Source: Burkholderiales bacterium
GTDB lineage: Bacteria > Pseudomonadota > Gammaproteobacteria > Burkholderiales > Burkholderiaceae_C
Reading direction: 5' to 3'
NCBI GenBank assembly: GCA_030604135.1
Contig: JAUVWL010000002.1
Coordinates: 62,001-126,000 of the forward strand
Length of the DNA stretch: 64,000 bases
In this document: positions 18,622 to 27,049 of the stretch, in pieces
How positions within the stretch are numbered: the stretch's first letter is position 1
Layout: the number at the start of each line of letters is the position of its first letter
Notes under the pieces: model-generated
Seen by the model: only the letters and a program-made list of their open reading frames with translations
The model's database searches: none
What the model was told of the DNA's origin: nothing
Made by a program: the position numbers and the translations under genes

Positions 18622-19726
18622 ATGGACGCAGAACGCACCAACGCCCTTCGCAACCAGCTTGCCGACCTGACCGACCGGGTTGCCGAGCTTCGGAGGTATC
18701 TTTGACTACGATGCCAAGGCATCGAAGCTGAAGGAGGTCGAGTCCGCGCTCGAAGATCCGACGGTCTGGAACGACCCCAAACGGGCCCAGGACCTGGGTC
18801 GCGAGAAGAAGTCACTGGAAGATGTGGTGGTGGTGCTGGATCGGCTCAGCAGCGAGCTGACCGACAACACCGAGCTGTTCGAGATGTCCGAGGCCGACGG
18901 TGACGAGGCCGGCATTGAGACCATCGAAGGCGAGGCATCCAAGATCGCCGCCGAGGTCGAGAAGCTCGAGTTCCGGCGCATGTTCAACAACCCCGCCGAC
19001 CCGCTCAACTGCTTCCTGGACATCCAGGCCGGCGCGGGTGGTACCGAAGCCTGCGACTGGGCCAGCATGCTGCTGCGCCAGTACCTGCGCTACGCCGAGC
19101 GCAAGGGCTTCAAGACCACGGTCGAGGAAGAAACGCCGGGTGACACGGCAGGCATCAAGAGCGCGACCATCAAGATCGAGGGCGAGTACGCCTTCGGCTT
19201 GCTGCGCACCGAAACCGGTGTGCACCGCCTGGTGCGCAAGAGCCCCTTCGACAGCTCGGGTGGTCGCCACACCTCGTTCGCCTCGGTTTTTGTCTACCCC
19301 GAGATCGACGACTCGATCGAAATCGACATCAACCCGGCCGATGTGCGGGTCGACACCTACCGCGCCAGCGGCGCCGGCGGCCAGCACATCAACAAAACCG
19401 ACTCGGCGGTGCGCCTGACCCACATCCCCACCAACACCGTGGTGCAGTGTCAGGACGGTCGCAGCCAGCACAGCAACAAGGACATGGCGTGGCAGCGCCT
19501 GCGCTCCAAGCTCTACGACCTGGAAATGCGCAAGCGCATGGAAGAACAGCAAAAACTGGAAGACACCAAGACCGACGTCGGCTGGGGTCATCAGATCCGG
19601 TCGTATGTGCTGGACAACAGCCGCATCAAGGACTTGCGCACCAACGTCGAGATTTCCGCCACCCAGAAGGTGCTGGACGGTGATCTGGACCCCTTCATCG
19701 AAGCGTCCCTCAAACAAGGAGTATGA
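18622..19726 (+). CDS. prfB: Peptide chain release factor 2, with programmed +1 frameshift
   Basis: RF2 recognises UAA and UGA stop codons and releases the peptide. Translation starts at ATG 18622, reads 27 codons and meets an in-frame TGA at 18703-18705. The sequence AGGTATCTTTGAC gives the standard shift site: an internal Shine-Dalgarno AGG, the slippery CTT, then TGA followed by C. Ribosomes skip base 18703 and go on in the frame starting GAC at 18704, so the coding sequence is 18622-18702 joined to 18704-19726, 367 residues in all. The stop-recognition tripeptide SPF lies in [14 protein letters not shown] and the catalytic GGQ in [12 protein letters not shown]2 level is autoregulated by this shift. 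pepN starts at the stop. Confidence 0.97.
18691..18706 (+). promoter_or_regulatory. prfB programmed +1 frameshift site
   Basis: The site contains an internal Shine-Dalgarno AGG (18694-18696), slippery codon CTT (18700-18702), in-frame stop TGA (18703-18705) and a following C. The spacing of three bases between AGG and CTT is the arrangement known to promote +1 shifting in bacterial RF2 genes. Confidence 0.95.
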
Positions 19727-19728
19727 GC

Positions 19729-22425
19729 ATGAGTGCTCTGCGTGAAGGCCCGGCCATCGTCGTGCGCCGTGAAGACTATGTCGCTCCCGCCTACTGGATC
19801 GACACAGTCGACCTGAGCTTCGACCTGGACCCTGCCAAGACCCGGGTGCTCAACCGCATGCGCCTGCGCCGCAACGCCGATGTGCCCGCGCAGGCGCTGC
19901 GGCTCGACGGTGAAGACCTGAACCTGGCCCGCGTGCTGGTCAACGGCGCCGGCACGTCCTTTCGCATGGACGGCCAGACCCTGGTGCTGGAGAACCTGCC
20001 CGAAGGCAACGAGGCTTTCGACCTGGAAATCTTCACCACCTGCGCCCCCGAAAAGAACACGCAGCTGATGGGGCTGTACGTCAGCGAAGGCACCTTCTTC
20101 ACACAGTGCGAAGCCGAGGGCTTCCGGCGGATCACCTACTTCCTGGACCGCCCGGACGTGATGGCCAGCTACACCGTCACCCTGCGCGCCGACAAGGCGA
20201 AGTATCCGGTGCTGCTGTCCAATGGCAACCTTGTGGAGTCGGGTGACCTGCCCGACAACCGCCATTTCGCCAAGTGGGTCGACCCGCACAAGAAGCCCTG
20301 CTACCTGTTCGCCCTGGTGGCCGGCAAGCTGGTGGCCCGTGAGCAGCGCGTCGTCTCGCGCACCGGCAAGGAGCACCTGCTGCAGATCTATGTACGCCCC
20401 GGCGACATGGACAAGACCGAGCACGCCATGAACTCGCTGATGTCCAGCGTGGTCTGGGACGAAGCCCGCTTCGGTCTGCCGCTCGACCTGGAGCGCTTCA
20501 TGATCGTCGCCACCGCCGACTTCAACATGGGCGCGATGGAGAACAAGGGACTGAACATCTTCAACACGAAGTATGTGCTGGCCAACAGCGCCACCGCCAC
20601 GGACACCGACTTTGCCAACATCGAATCGGTCGTCGGCCATGAATACTTCCACAACTGGACCGGCAACCGCGTCACCTGCCGCGACTGGTTCCAGCTCTCG
20701 CTCAAGGAAGGCCTGACGGTTTTCCGCGACCAGGAGTTCAGCATGGACCTGTGCGCCGACCCGTCGGCGCGCGCGGTCAAACGCATCGAAGACGTTCGCG
20801 TGCTGCGCACCGCGCAGTTCCCCGAAGACGCCGGCCCCATGGCCCACCCGGTGCGACCCGACAGCTACGTCGAGATCAACAACTTCTACACCGTCACCGT
20901 CTACGAAAAAGGCGCCGAGGTCGTGCGCATGATGCAGACCCTGGTGGGACGGGATGGCTTTCGCAAAGGCATGCGCCTGTACTTCCAGCGCCATGACGGC
21001 AAAGCGGTCACCTGCGACGACTTCGCCCAGTCCGTTGCGGACGCCAACGAGGACAGCGATCTGGCCCGCCTGCTGCCCCAGTTCAAGCGCTGGTACAGCC
21101 AGGCCGGCACACCACGCGTGCAAGGCCAAGGCCGGTGGGATGCGGCCAGTGGCCGCTATCTGCTGACCCTGCGTCAGCACTGCGCGCCCACACCTGGCCA
21201 GCCAGAGAAGCTGCCCTTCGTCATCCCCATGACCCTGGGCCTGCTGGACGCCCAAGGCCATGAGTTGCCCCTGCATCTGGAAGGCTGGGACAGCCCCAGC
21301 CAAGGCAGCCACACCTTCGTATTGACCGAAGCCGAGCAGACGCTGGTCTTCACCGGTCTGAGTGCCGAGCCGGTGCCGTCGCTGCTGCGCGGCTTTTCGG
21401 CGCCGGTCGTGCTCGACATGGAGCAGAGCGATGAGCACTTGCTGACCCTGCTGGCCCACGACACCGATGCCTTCAACCGCTGGGAGGCAGCTCAGCGACT
21501 CGCCCTTCGCCGCGCGCTGGCGGCCATTCGACAGGACGGGCCTGTCAACCAGCGCCCCCTGGACCCGGCCTTCGTCGAAGCCATGCGGGCTGTGCTGCGC
21601 CATCCTGGCCTGGACGCGGCCTTCAAGGAACTGGTACTGACCTTCCCGGCAGAAACCTACATCTCTGAACAGCTGGAAGTGGTGGACCCGCAGCGCGTGC
21701 ATGCGGTGCGCGAAGCCATGCGCGAACAGCTTGCCCACGCACTGCACGAGGACTGGGTCTGGGCATGGGAGCAGCATCGGGAGAACGGCGCCTACCGTCC
21801 CGACCCGGTGAGCACCGGCCGACGTGCCCTGTCAGGCCTGGCCCTGGGCATGCTGTGTCTGGCCGCGCGCGAGAACGGCAACCCGGTGTGGCCTGGCAAA
21901 GCCTACCAGCGCTTCAAGGACGCGGGTAACATGACCGACCGATTCAACGCCTTGTCGGCGCTGGTGGTCAGCGGCCAGCCCCTGGCCCAGGACGCCCTGA
22001 AGCGCTTCCACACCTTGTTCCGGCACGAGGCCCTGGTGATCGACAAGTGGTTTGCCCTGCAGGCCAGCGCCCCCGACCGCGGTGGCAACGTGCTGCCTCT
22101 GGTGCGCCAGCTCATGCAGCACCCCGACTTCCAGCTGCGCAACCCGAATCGGGCGCGCAGCGTGATCTTCAGCTACTGCCATGCCAACCCCGGCGCCTTC
22201 CACAGGGTCGACGCGGCGGGTTATGTGTTCTGGAGCGACCGCGTGCTCGAGCTCGATGCCTTCAACCCGCAGGTCGCAGCGCGACTGGCTCGCGCCATGG
22301 ACCGGTGGAAGAAGCTGGCCGAGCCCTATCGCAGCTCCGCCCGCGAAGCCATTGCGCGCGTGGCCGCGCGTCCCGATCTGAGCAACGATGTGCGCGAGGT
22401 GGTCACCCGATCACTCGCCGAATGA
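19729..22425 (+). CDS. pepN: Aminopeptidase N (M1 family)
   Basis: PepN is a broad-specificity zinc aminopeptidase of the cytoplasm that completes protein turnover. The roughly 898-residue protein has the exopeptidase motif GAMENKG and the zinc site HEYFHNW with His304, Glu305 and His308. The distal glutamate follows in [13 protein letters not shown]. It matches the long proteobacterial type with an alpha-helical C-terminal domain. Two candidate ATG codons are present: 19723 overlaps the prfB stop, but the AGGAG sequence is too close to it. It stands seven bases before the ATG at 19729, so I prefer that start. Confidence 0.96.
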   Translation: MSALREGPAIVVRREDYVAPAYWIDTVDLSFDLDPAKTRVLNRMRLRRNADVPAQALRLDGEDLNLARVLVNGAGTSFRMDGQTLVLENLPEGNEAFDLEIFTTCAPEKNTQLMGLYVSEGTFFTQCEAEGFRRITYFLDRPDVMASYTVTLRADKAKYPVLLSNGNLVESGDLPDNRHFAKWVDPHKKPCYLFALVAGKLVAREQRVVSRTGKEHLLQIYVRPGDMDKTEHAMNSLMSSVVWDEARFGLPLDLERFMIVATADFNMGAMENKGLNIFNTKYVLANSATATDTDFANIESVVGHEYFHNWTGNRVTCRDWFQLSLKEGLTVFRDQEFSMDLCADPSARAVKRIEDVRVLRTAQFPEDAGPMAHPVRPDSYVEINNFYTVTVYEKGAEVVRMMQTLVGRDGFRKGMRLYFQRHDGKAVTCDDFAQSVADANEDSDLARLLPQFKRWYSQAGTPRVQGQGRWDAASGRYLLTLRQHCAPTPGQPEKLPFVIPMTLGLLDAQGHELPLHLEGWDSPSQGSHTFVLTEAEQTLVFTGLSAEPVPSLLRGFSAPVVLDMEQSDEHLLTLLAHDTDAFNRWEAAQRLALRRALAAIRQDGPVNQRPLDPAFVEAMRAVLRHPGLDAAFKELVLTFPAETYISEQLEVVDPQRVHAVREAMREQLAHALHEDWVWAWEQHRENGAYRPDPVSTGRRALSGLALGMLCLAARENGNPVWPGKAYQRFKDAGNMTDRFNALSALVVSGQPLAQDALKRFHTLFRHEALVIDKWFALQASAPDRGGNVLPLVRQLMQHPDFQLRNPNRARSVIFSYCHANPGAFHRVDAAGYVFWSDRVLELDAFNPQVAARLARAMDRWKKLAEPYRSSAREAIARVAARPDLSNDVREVVTRSLAE

Positions 22426-22438
22426 GGAGGACTCCCCC

Positions 22439-23479
22439 ATGACCGACAAGATTTCCCTGACCCGCTACCTGGTCGAGCAGCAGCGTGTGCACGGCCGCAT
22501 ACCACCGGAACTGCGCCTGCTCATCGAGGTGGTGGCCCGCGCCTGCAAGCGCATCTCCATCAGCGTCAACAAGGGCGCTCTGGGTGAGATCCTGGGCAGC
22601 GCCGACACCGAGAACGTGCAGGGCGAGGTGCAGAAAAAACTCGACGTTATCGCCAATGAGGTGCTGATCGAAGCCAACGAATGGGGTGGCCATCTGGCCG
22701 CCATGGCGTCGGAGGAAATGGACAGCATCTACGTGGTGCCCAACCGCTTCCCCAAGGGCGAGTACCTGCTGATGTTCGACCCGCTTGATGGCTCCAGCAA
22801 CATCGACGTCAACGTCAGCATCGGCACCATCTTCTCGGTGCTGCGCAAGCAGCACGACGACCCGACCATCATCGACCCGGTGTGCGAGGCCGACTTCCTG
22901 CAACCGGGGCGTCAACAGGTGGCGGCCGGCTATTGTGTCTATGGCCCGCAGACCACACTGGTGCTGACTGTGGGCGACGGCGTGGCCATGTTCACCCTGG
23001 ATCGGGAACAGGGCTCCTGGGTGCTCACCCAGGACCAGGTGCAGATTCCGGCGGACACCAAGGAATTTGCCATCAACATGAGCAACATGCGCCACTGGGA
23101 CGCCCCGGTGCGGCGCTATATCGACGAATGCCTGCAGGGTAAGGAAGGCCCGCGCGGCAAGGACTTCAACATGCGCTGGGTGGCCTCGATGGTGGCTGAC
23201 GTGCACCGCATCCTGACGCGCGGCGGCGTGTTCATGTACCCCTGGGACAAGCGTGAACCCGACAAACCCGGCAAGCTGCGCCTGATGTACGAAGCCAACC
23301 CCATGGGCTGGCTGGTCGAACAGGCCGGTGGCGCTGCTACCAATGGCCGCCAGCGCATCCTGGACATCGTGCCAGGCAAGTTGCACGAGCGTGTCAGTGT
23401 CGTGCTGGGTTCTCGCAACGAGGTCGAACGCGTGACCGGCTACCACCTCGAAGCCGACGAGGCCACGGCAAAGGCATAA
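22439..23479 (+). CDS. fbp: Fructose-1,6-bisphosphatase, class I
   Basis: This 346-residue enzyme hydrolyses fructose 1,6-bisphosphate to fructose 6-phosphate, the committed step of gluconeogenesis. The metal-binding motif [13 protein letters not shown] and the substrate site around [15 protein letters not shown] are intact, and the C-terminal [16 protein letters not shown]-type block is present. The start at ATG 22439 has GAGGAGG upstream; earlier in-frame starts lie within pepN. It follows pepN by 13 bases and may be co-transcribed. tRNA-Thr follows 24 bases after its stop. Confidence 0.97.
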   Translation: MTDKISLTRYLVEQQRVHGRIPPELRLLIEVVARACKRISISVNKGALGEILGSADTENVQGEVQKKLDVIANEVLIEANEWGGHLAAMASEEMDSIYVVPNRFPKGEYLLMFDPLDGSSNIDVNVSIGTIFSVLRKQHDDPTIIDPVCEADFLQPGRQQVAAGYCVYGPQTTLVLTVGDGVAMFTLDREQGSWVLTQDQVQIPADTKEFAINMSNMRHWDAPVRRYIDECLQGKEGPRGKDFNMRWVASMVADVHRILTRGGVFMYPWDKREPDKPGKLRLMYEANPMGWLVEQAGGAATNGRQRILDIVPGKLHERVSVVLGSRNEVERVTGYHLEADEATAKA

Positions 23480-23484
23480 GCTTT

Positions 23485-23493
23485 TGCTAGAAT
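23485..23493 (+). promoter_or_regulatory. Extended -10 promoter element of tRNA-Thr
   Basis: TGCTAGAAT matches an extended -10 (TGN followed by a TATAAT-like hexamer) and lies 11 bases before the tRNA 5' end. The same nine bases stand before tRNA-Ser at 48130-48138. I see no good -35 hexamer, which is consistent with an extended -10 promoter. Confidence 0.5.
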
Positions 23494-23503
23494 CTTTGGT
23501 TCA

Positions 23504-23579
23504 GCCGGAATAGCTCAGTCGGTAGAGCAGCTCATTCGTAATGAGAAGGTCGGGGGTTCGATTCCTCTTTCCGGCACCA
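23504..23579 (+). tRNA. tRNA-Thr (anticodon CGT), CCA encoded
   Basis: The 76-base sequence folds as a full cloverleaf. The acceptor stem is GCCGGAA with TTCCGGC, the D stem GCTC with GAGC, and the anticodon loop TTCGTAA with CGT at 23537-23539. The T arm contains GGTTCGATTCC and the 3' end is encoded ACCA. The anticodon reads ACG threonine codons. It follows the fbp gene and is succeeded by a terminator. Confidence 0.97.
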
Positions 23580-23596
23580 CATACCTGTTCAAATCA

Positions 23597-23623
23597 AGCC
23601 AACCCTGTGCGGTTGGCTTTTTT
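23597..23623 (+). terminator. Rho-independent terminator after tRNA-Thr
   Basis: AGCCAACC and GGTTGGCT form an eight-base-pair stem around a CTGTGC loop, followed by a run of six T residues. It sits 18 bases after the tRNA 3' end and separates it from the downstream membrane-protein gene. Confidence 0.9.
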
Positions 23624-23647
23624 GTTTCCGGTACACATTGGAGGACC

Positions 23648-25462
23648 ATGGTACGCGTTGTCGCCATCGCCCTGTTCATCTTGAGTCTGGTGGTCTTTGC
23701 CGGCATGGCAGCCACGCGTTCCGGGCCCATCTGGCCTGCCCTGTGTCTGCTGTTGCTGGCCGCACCAGCAGGCCTGTTCTCGACCTACCTGGCTACCTTG
23801 CGTCGCATCCGCAACATGGCGATGTGGTCCTCCGGTTCGCGGGTTCTGGCCTGGCTCTCAGGACCGTGGCTGCGCATACTGGGTGGCGCTGCCGCCGCTT
23901 TTGCCGCCACCGCTTTGCTGGCGCCCCGGTTGTCGACACTGCACGCCATCGACGGGTGGCTGCTGCTGCTCTCGGCCCTGGTCTTCCTGACCCTGCACCG
24001 CGCGCTCATGCCGAAACTGCAGATCGAGCTGCAACCGGTCTACCGCTACGGCTGGCCCCTGTTGTGGATTGCGGTGTTCACCGCCCTGTTGATGGTGTTG
24101 GCCGACCTGCTGTTGCGCCAGCCGGCGACACCCTCGCTCGGACCTCTTACGCTGGCCGAGGCCATAGAACAAGCCGGCGCCTCCCGGCACTGGCTCGGCA
24201 CCAGTGCACTGGCGGTCGCCGTGGCAGACTGGGCCAGTCTGGTGCGCGGGCTGGAACTGCACCTGATCTACCGCGCACAACACAGCGGCACGCCGATCGG
24301 CTGGTTGCTAAGGCCCCTGGTGGCCCTGACCCAGTTGCCTTACTACCTGTTTGTCGCCCTGTCCATGGCCGCATTTGCCCTGCCCCCCAGGGAACTGGAG
24401 CGCGTGCTGATGCCCCCACAAGCGCTCGACGAACCTCTGCCCGTTCCACCTCACCGCCTGGCCGCAGTGGCCAGCCTGCTGGCCGTGTTGGTGGCATTTG
24501 TCTTTGTGCCGGTGGTGGTGATGCTGGATTCCCAGTTGCAGCGCCACGACGCGGTACGCCAGTTGCCAGGCCAGGCGCGGGAGGTCGCCATTGAGCTGAT
24601 CGACGGCATACCCGTTGAACCAGGGACCGCTGCCGAGTTGCGGCAGCTGCAGATGGAGGCGGTCCACCTGCAGCGCGAAGCGATGCAACAGGTCGTGGCC
24701 GCCTACCACGACGGCTTTGACCGGCTTCGTCAGAATGTCGACCGCTACCTGGACTGGTACTACAGCCTGGGCGCGGAGTACGTTCGCCTGTTCAGCGCGG
24801 CCACCGGTGGCCCGGAGGCCCACCTGCAAGTGCGCTTGCAGGAAACACTCGGTGCAGGCGATCCGTTCGAGCCGTTCCAGCTGGCCATCGGCCAGGCCTT
24901 GCAGACGGACCGACAGCTCGCCAACGACATTCAACGCCGGTCTGACGAGCTTCTGCGCTCGCGCCGTGTCGATTTGCCGCCCGATACACACCACACCGTG
25001 ACCGGGCAGTTCACGCTGCAGGACCTTCAGCGACCCAGCCAGCACGAGCGCCTGACCACGCTGGAACAGCGGTTCGCGGTGGGTGGCGCCACGGGCGTGG
25101 TCAGTGCGCTCATCGCGCGCCAGCTTGTCATGCGAATGGCAGCCCGCGGCACCTTGCGCATGGCCGCAAGCACCCTCAGCAGGGCCGCGCTGGCCCGATC
25201 AGGTGCCGCCCTGGGTGGGGCGGGCGCGGGCGCGGCCACGGGGGCCGCGGTCGGTTCGGTGATTCCAGGTCTGGGCACCGCGACAGGAGCGATCGTCGGT
25301 GGCGTGGTTGGTGGACTGGGCATCGGGTTGGGAACGGAATTCCTGCTCCTGAAGACCGAGGAACTGTTCCGTCGCGAGGCCCACCAGCAGGCCATTCTGG
25401 AGTCCATTGACGCGCTGCAAGCCGAACTGGCGCAGCAGCTGGGTCTGCCGACCCGACCCTGA
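23648..25462 (+). CDS. Uncharacterised multi-pass membrane protein with C-terminal glycine-rich segment
   Basis: I do not recognise this 604-residue protein. About seven hydrophobic stretches are seen near residues 5-22, 27-50, 77-93, 102-117, 135-152, 220-240 and 270-290. A polar, helical region follows (about 295-470), with the aromatic segment YLDWYYSLGAEY. Near the C-terminus (about 515-565) is a long small-residue run with GxxxG spacing, GAATGAAVGSVIPGLG continuing to GGVVGGLGIGLG, like a glycine zipper that inserts into or packs within membranes. The last 40 residues look like an amphipathic helix. GGAGG lies before the ATG. It is a lone gene between the tRNA terminator and a CAP-domain lipoprotein. 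Confidence 0.85.
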   Translation: MVRVVAIALFILSLVVFAGMAATRSGPIWPALCLLLLAAPAGLFSTYLATLRRIRNMAMWSSGSRVLAWLSGPWLRILGGAAAAFAATALLAPRLSTLHAIDGWLLLLSALVFLTLHRALMPKLQIELQPVYRYGWPLLWIAVFTALLMVLADLLLRQPATPSLGPLTLAEAIEQAGASRHWLGTSALAVAVADWASLVRGLELHLIYRAQHSGTPIGWLLRPLVALTQLPYYLFVALSMAAFALPPRELERVLMPPQALDEPLPVPPHRLAAVASLLAVLVAFVFVPVVVMLDSQLQRHDAVRQLPGQAREVAIELIDGIPVEPGTAAELRQLQMEAVHLQREAMQQVVAAYHDGFDRLRQNVDRYLDWYYSLGAEYVRLFSAATGGPEAHLQVRLQETLGAGDPFEPFQLAIGQALQTDRQLANDIQRRSDELLRSRRVDLPPDTHHTVTGQFTLQDLQRPSQHERLTTLEQRFAVGGATGVVSALIARQLVMRMAARGTLRMAASTLSRAALARSGAALGGAGAGAATGAAVGSVIPGLGTATGAIVGGVVGGLGIGLGTEFLLLKTEELFRREAHQQAILESIDALQAELAQQLGLPTRP

Positions 25463-25614
25463 GGCGCGCCTTTGGTCTGACAGCCGCCCGGCAAGCGACG
25501 GCCCGGACTCAAGAACACCCGGTGGCGGCCGAAGTGTCTGGCATCTGAGCCAGCATTGACCGCCCTACCAGCGGACTCGCGCTGGCTCCCCCCAGAACGG
25601 ATCGGGAACACCCA

Positions 25615-26160
25615 ATGCGCCGCACAACACCTTTGATGGCCCTGACTGTGGCACTGCTTGTCACCGCTTGCGGGGGCGGCGGGGACAGCCACAACGACAC
25701 CGCCGCCAGCAGCCGAACAGCCGCGCCCACCTGCGACATCCACCAGTTCGCCGAACAGGTGGTGGCCTCGCTGAACGCCGCGCGTGCCAGCGCCCGCAGC
25801 TGTGGTGGCGCGGACTACCCTGCGGCGCCCTCGCTGAACTGGCACGGCGCGCTGGCGGACGCCGCGGCTGTACATGCCAGCGACATGGCCAATGTCGGAT
25901 TCTTCTCCCACACCGGATCCAATGGCAGCCACTACGAGCAGCGCATAGCAGACAGCGGGTACCGCGGCCACGCCAGCAGCGAAATCCTGGCCCGCACCGA
26001 ACGCATTGCCACTCCATCCATACTGCCTTCCAGCATGACCGCGTGGCTCAACAGCCCGCCGCACTGCGCTGCCCTGATGCGTGCCGACCTCAGAGAAGTC
26101 GGCGCCGCCTGCCAGCGCGGTGGCGGCTACGCGTACATTGCCGTCAACTTTGGCGGATGA
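25615..26160 (+). CDS. CAP-domain (SCP/PR-1-like) lipoprotein
   Basis: This 181-residue protein begins with a lipoprotein signal, MRRTTPLMALTVALLVTAC, with Cys19 as the lipidation site, so it is probably anchored in the outer membrane. The mature part is a CAP domain: HASDMANVGFFSHTGSNG carries the family histidine and acid residues and WLNSPPHCAALM holds the second conserved block. Four cysteines besides the lipobox (CDI, SCGG, PHCA, AACQ) could form two disulfides. The biochemical role of bacterial CAP proteins is mostly unknown. It stands 152 bases after the large membrane protein and converges on the esterase gene. Confidence 0.9.
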   Translation: MRRTTPLMALTVALLVTACGGGGDSHNDTAASSRTAAPTCDIHQFAEQVVASLNAARASARSCGGADYPAAPSLNWHGALADAAAVHASDMANVGFFSHTGSNGSHYEQRIADSGYRGHASSEILARTERIATPSILPSSMTAWLNSPPHCAALMRADLREVGAACQRGGGYAYIAVNFGG

Positions 26161-26199
26161 ACACCTTCCCGCCCCACCAAAGCAGCAACGCCCTGGCAC

Positions 26200-26895
26200 T
26201 CAGGACAGCACACTGAGCAACCAGCGGTTCAGGTCCTCGATCTCGGGCATGCACACCTCGTGCCCCATGGGGTAGCTGTGCCACTGCACCGCCATACCCA
26301 TGGCCAGCAAGGCATGACGCGCGGCCAGTCCTCGGTCCGGGGTCACGATGTCGTCGTGCTCGCCGTGCGCCAGAAACACGGGCATTGACAGTGGAATTCC
26401 GTCCACGTCCTTGTTGAAACGACTGGCCAGTGGCAAGTAGCCGGACAGACCAGCCAGTCCGGCCAGCGGAGCGGGCGCCAGCAGGCCGGTCAACAAGGTC
26501 ATGGCACACCCTTGCGAAAAGCCCATCAGCACAATGCGTGAAGACGGGACGCCCCGTTCCACTTCGCGGTCGATCAGTTGCTGCACCAGTGCCCGAGAGG
26601 CCAGCAGGCCGTTCTCATCCTCCAGGCGCAGCTGGTGTGCATCGGCGGGGGCCGGGTGGATGTCGTACCAGGCACGCATGCGGTAGCCCCCGTTGATGGT
26701 GACAGCCCGCTCAGGAGCGCTCGGCAGCACAAAACGGACCGGGCCCACCGGACTCAGGTCCATGGCCTGGACCACCGGCACAAAGTCCTGGCCGTCGGCG
26801 CCCAGACCATGCAGGACGATGACGCTGGCGGACGGCGCCGCCGATCCGGTGTCGGCACCGAGCAGTTCGATGAGTTCGATGGACTGTGAGTTCAT
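26200..26895 (-). CDS. Carboxylesterase/phospholipase-type alpha/beta hydrolase
   Basis: This 231-residue protein belongs to the carboxylesterase/acyl-protein-thioesterase family. The oxyanion segment is VLHGLGADGQDFVPVV, the nucleophile serine is in GFSQGCAM, the aspartate in LAHGEHDDIVTPD, and the histidine in YPMGHEVCMPE. It likely hydrolyses short-chain or acyl esters in the cytoplasm. An upstream GTG could add seven residues, but the ATG gives the usual family N-terminus. It is divergent from the acyl-CoA synthetase at 27050, and the 154-base gap carries a palindromic operator-like site. Confidence 0.9.
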   Translation of the reverse strand: MNSQSIELIELLGADTGSAAPSASVIVLHGLGADGQDFVPVVQAMDLSPVGPVRFVLPSAPERAVTINGGYRMRAWYDIHPAPADAHQLRLEDENGLLASRALVQQLIDREVERGVPSSRIVLMGFSQGCAMTLLTGLLAPAPLAGLAGLSGYLPLASRFNKDVDGIPLSMPVFLAHGEHDDIVTPDRGLAARHALLAMGMAVQWHSYPMGHEVCMPEIEDLNRWLLSVLS

Positions 26896-26958
26896 GACAC
26901 AAGCATAGCGCGGCACCCGGCTGTCCGGATCTTCCGCAGAAAAACAGCTGGCGCCGCA

Positions 26959-26986
26959 ATGACTGACCGACCAGTCAGGCTATACC
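26959..26986 (+). promoter_or_regulatory. Palindromic TetR-type operator over a possible promoter of the acyl-CoA synthetase gene
   Basis: TGACTGACCGACCAGTCA at 26960-26977 has arms TGACTG and CAGTCA, and an overlapping palindrome CTGAC/GTCAG. Such TGAC-ACC-GTCA sites are typical of TetR-family regulators of fatty-acid genes in betaproteobacteria. It falls in the spacer between ATGACT and TATACC (16-base spacing), so binding there would block RNA polymerase. An alternative promoter, TAAACA at 26990 and TAGATT at 27013 with TGC before it, is also possible; then the operator would sit just upstream. Confidence 0.5.
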
Positions 26987-27049
26987 CTCTAAACAAGCCG
27001 CTGTGCCCTTGCTAGATTGGAGGTCGACACCAACCAACCGGAGACAAGA

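Noticed and set aside
18703-18705. prfB as a broken pseudogene because of an in-frame stop
   Set aside because: The stop is the regulated +1 frameshift signal found in most bacterial RF2 genes, with all expected elements.
19591-21777. A 728-codon minus-strand open frame opposite pepN
   Set aside because: It mirrors the codon pattern of pepN and shows the His/Gln/Val-rich composition of antisense frames.
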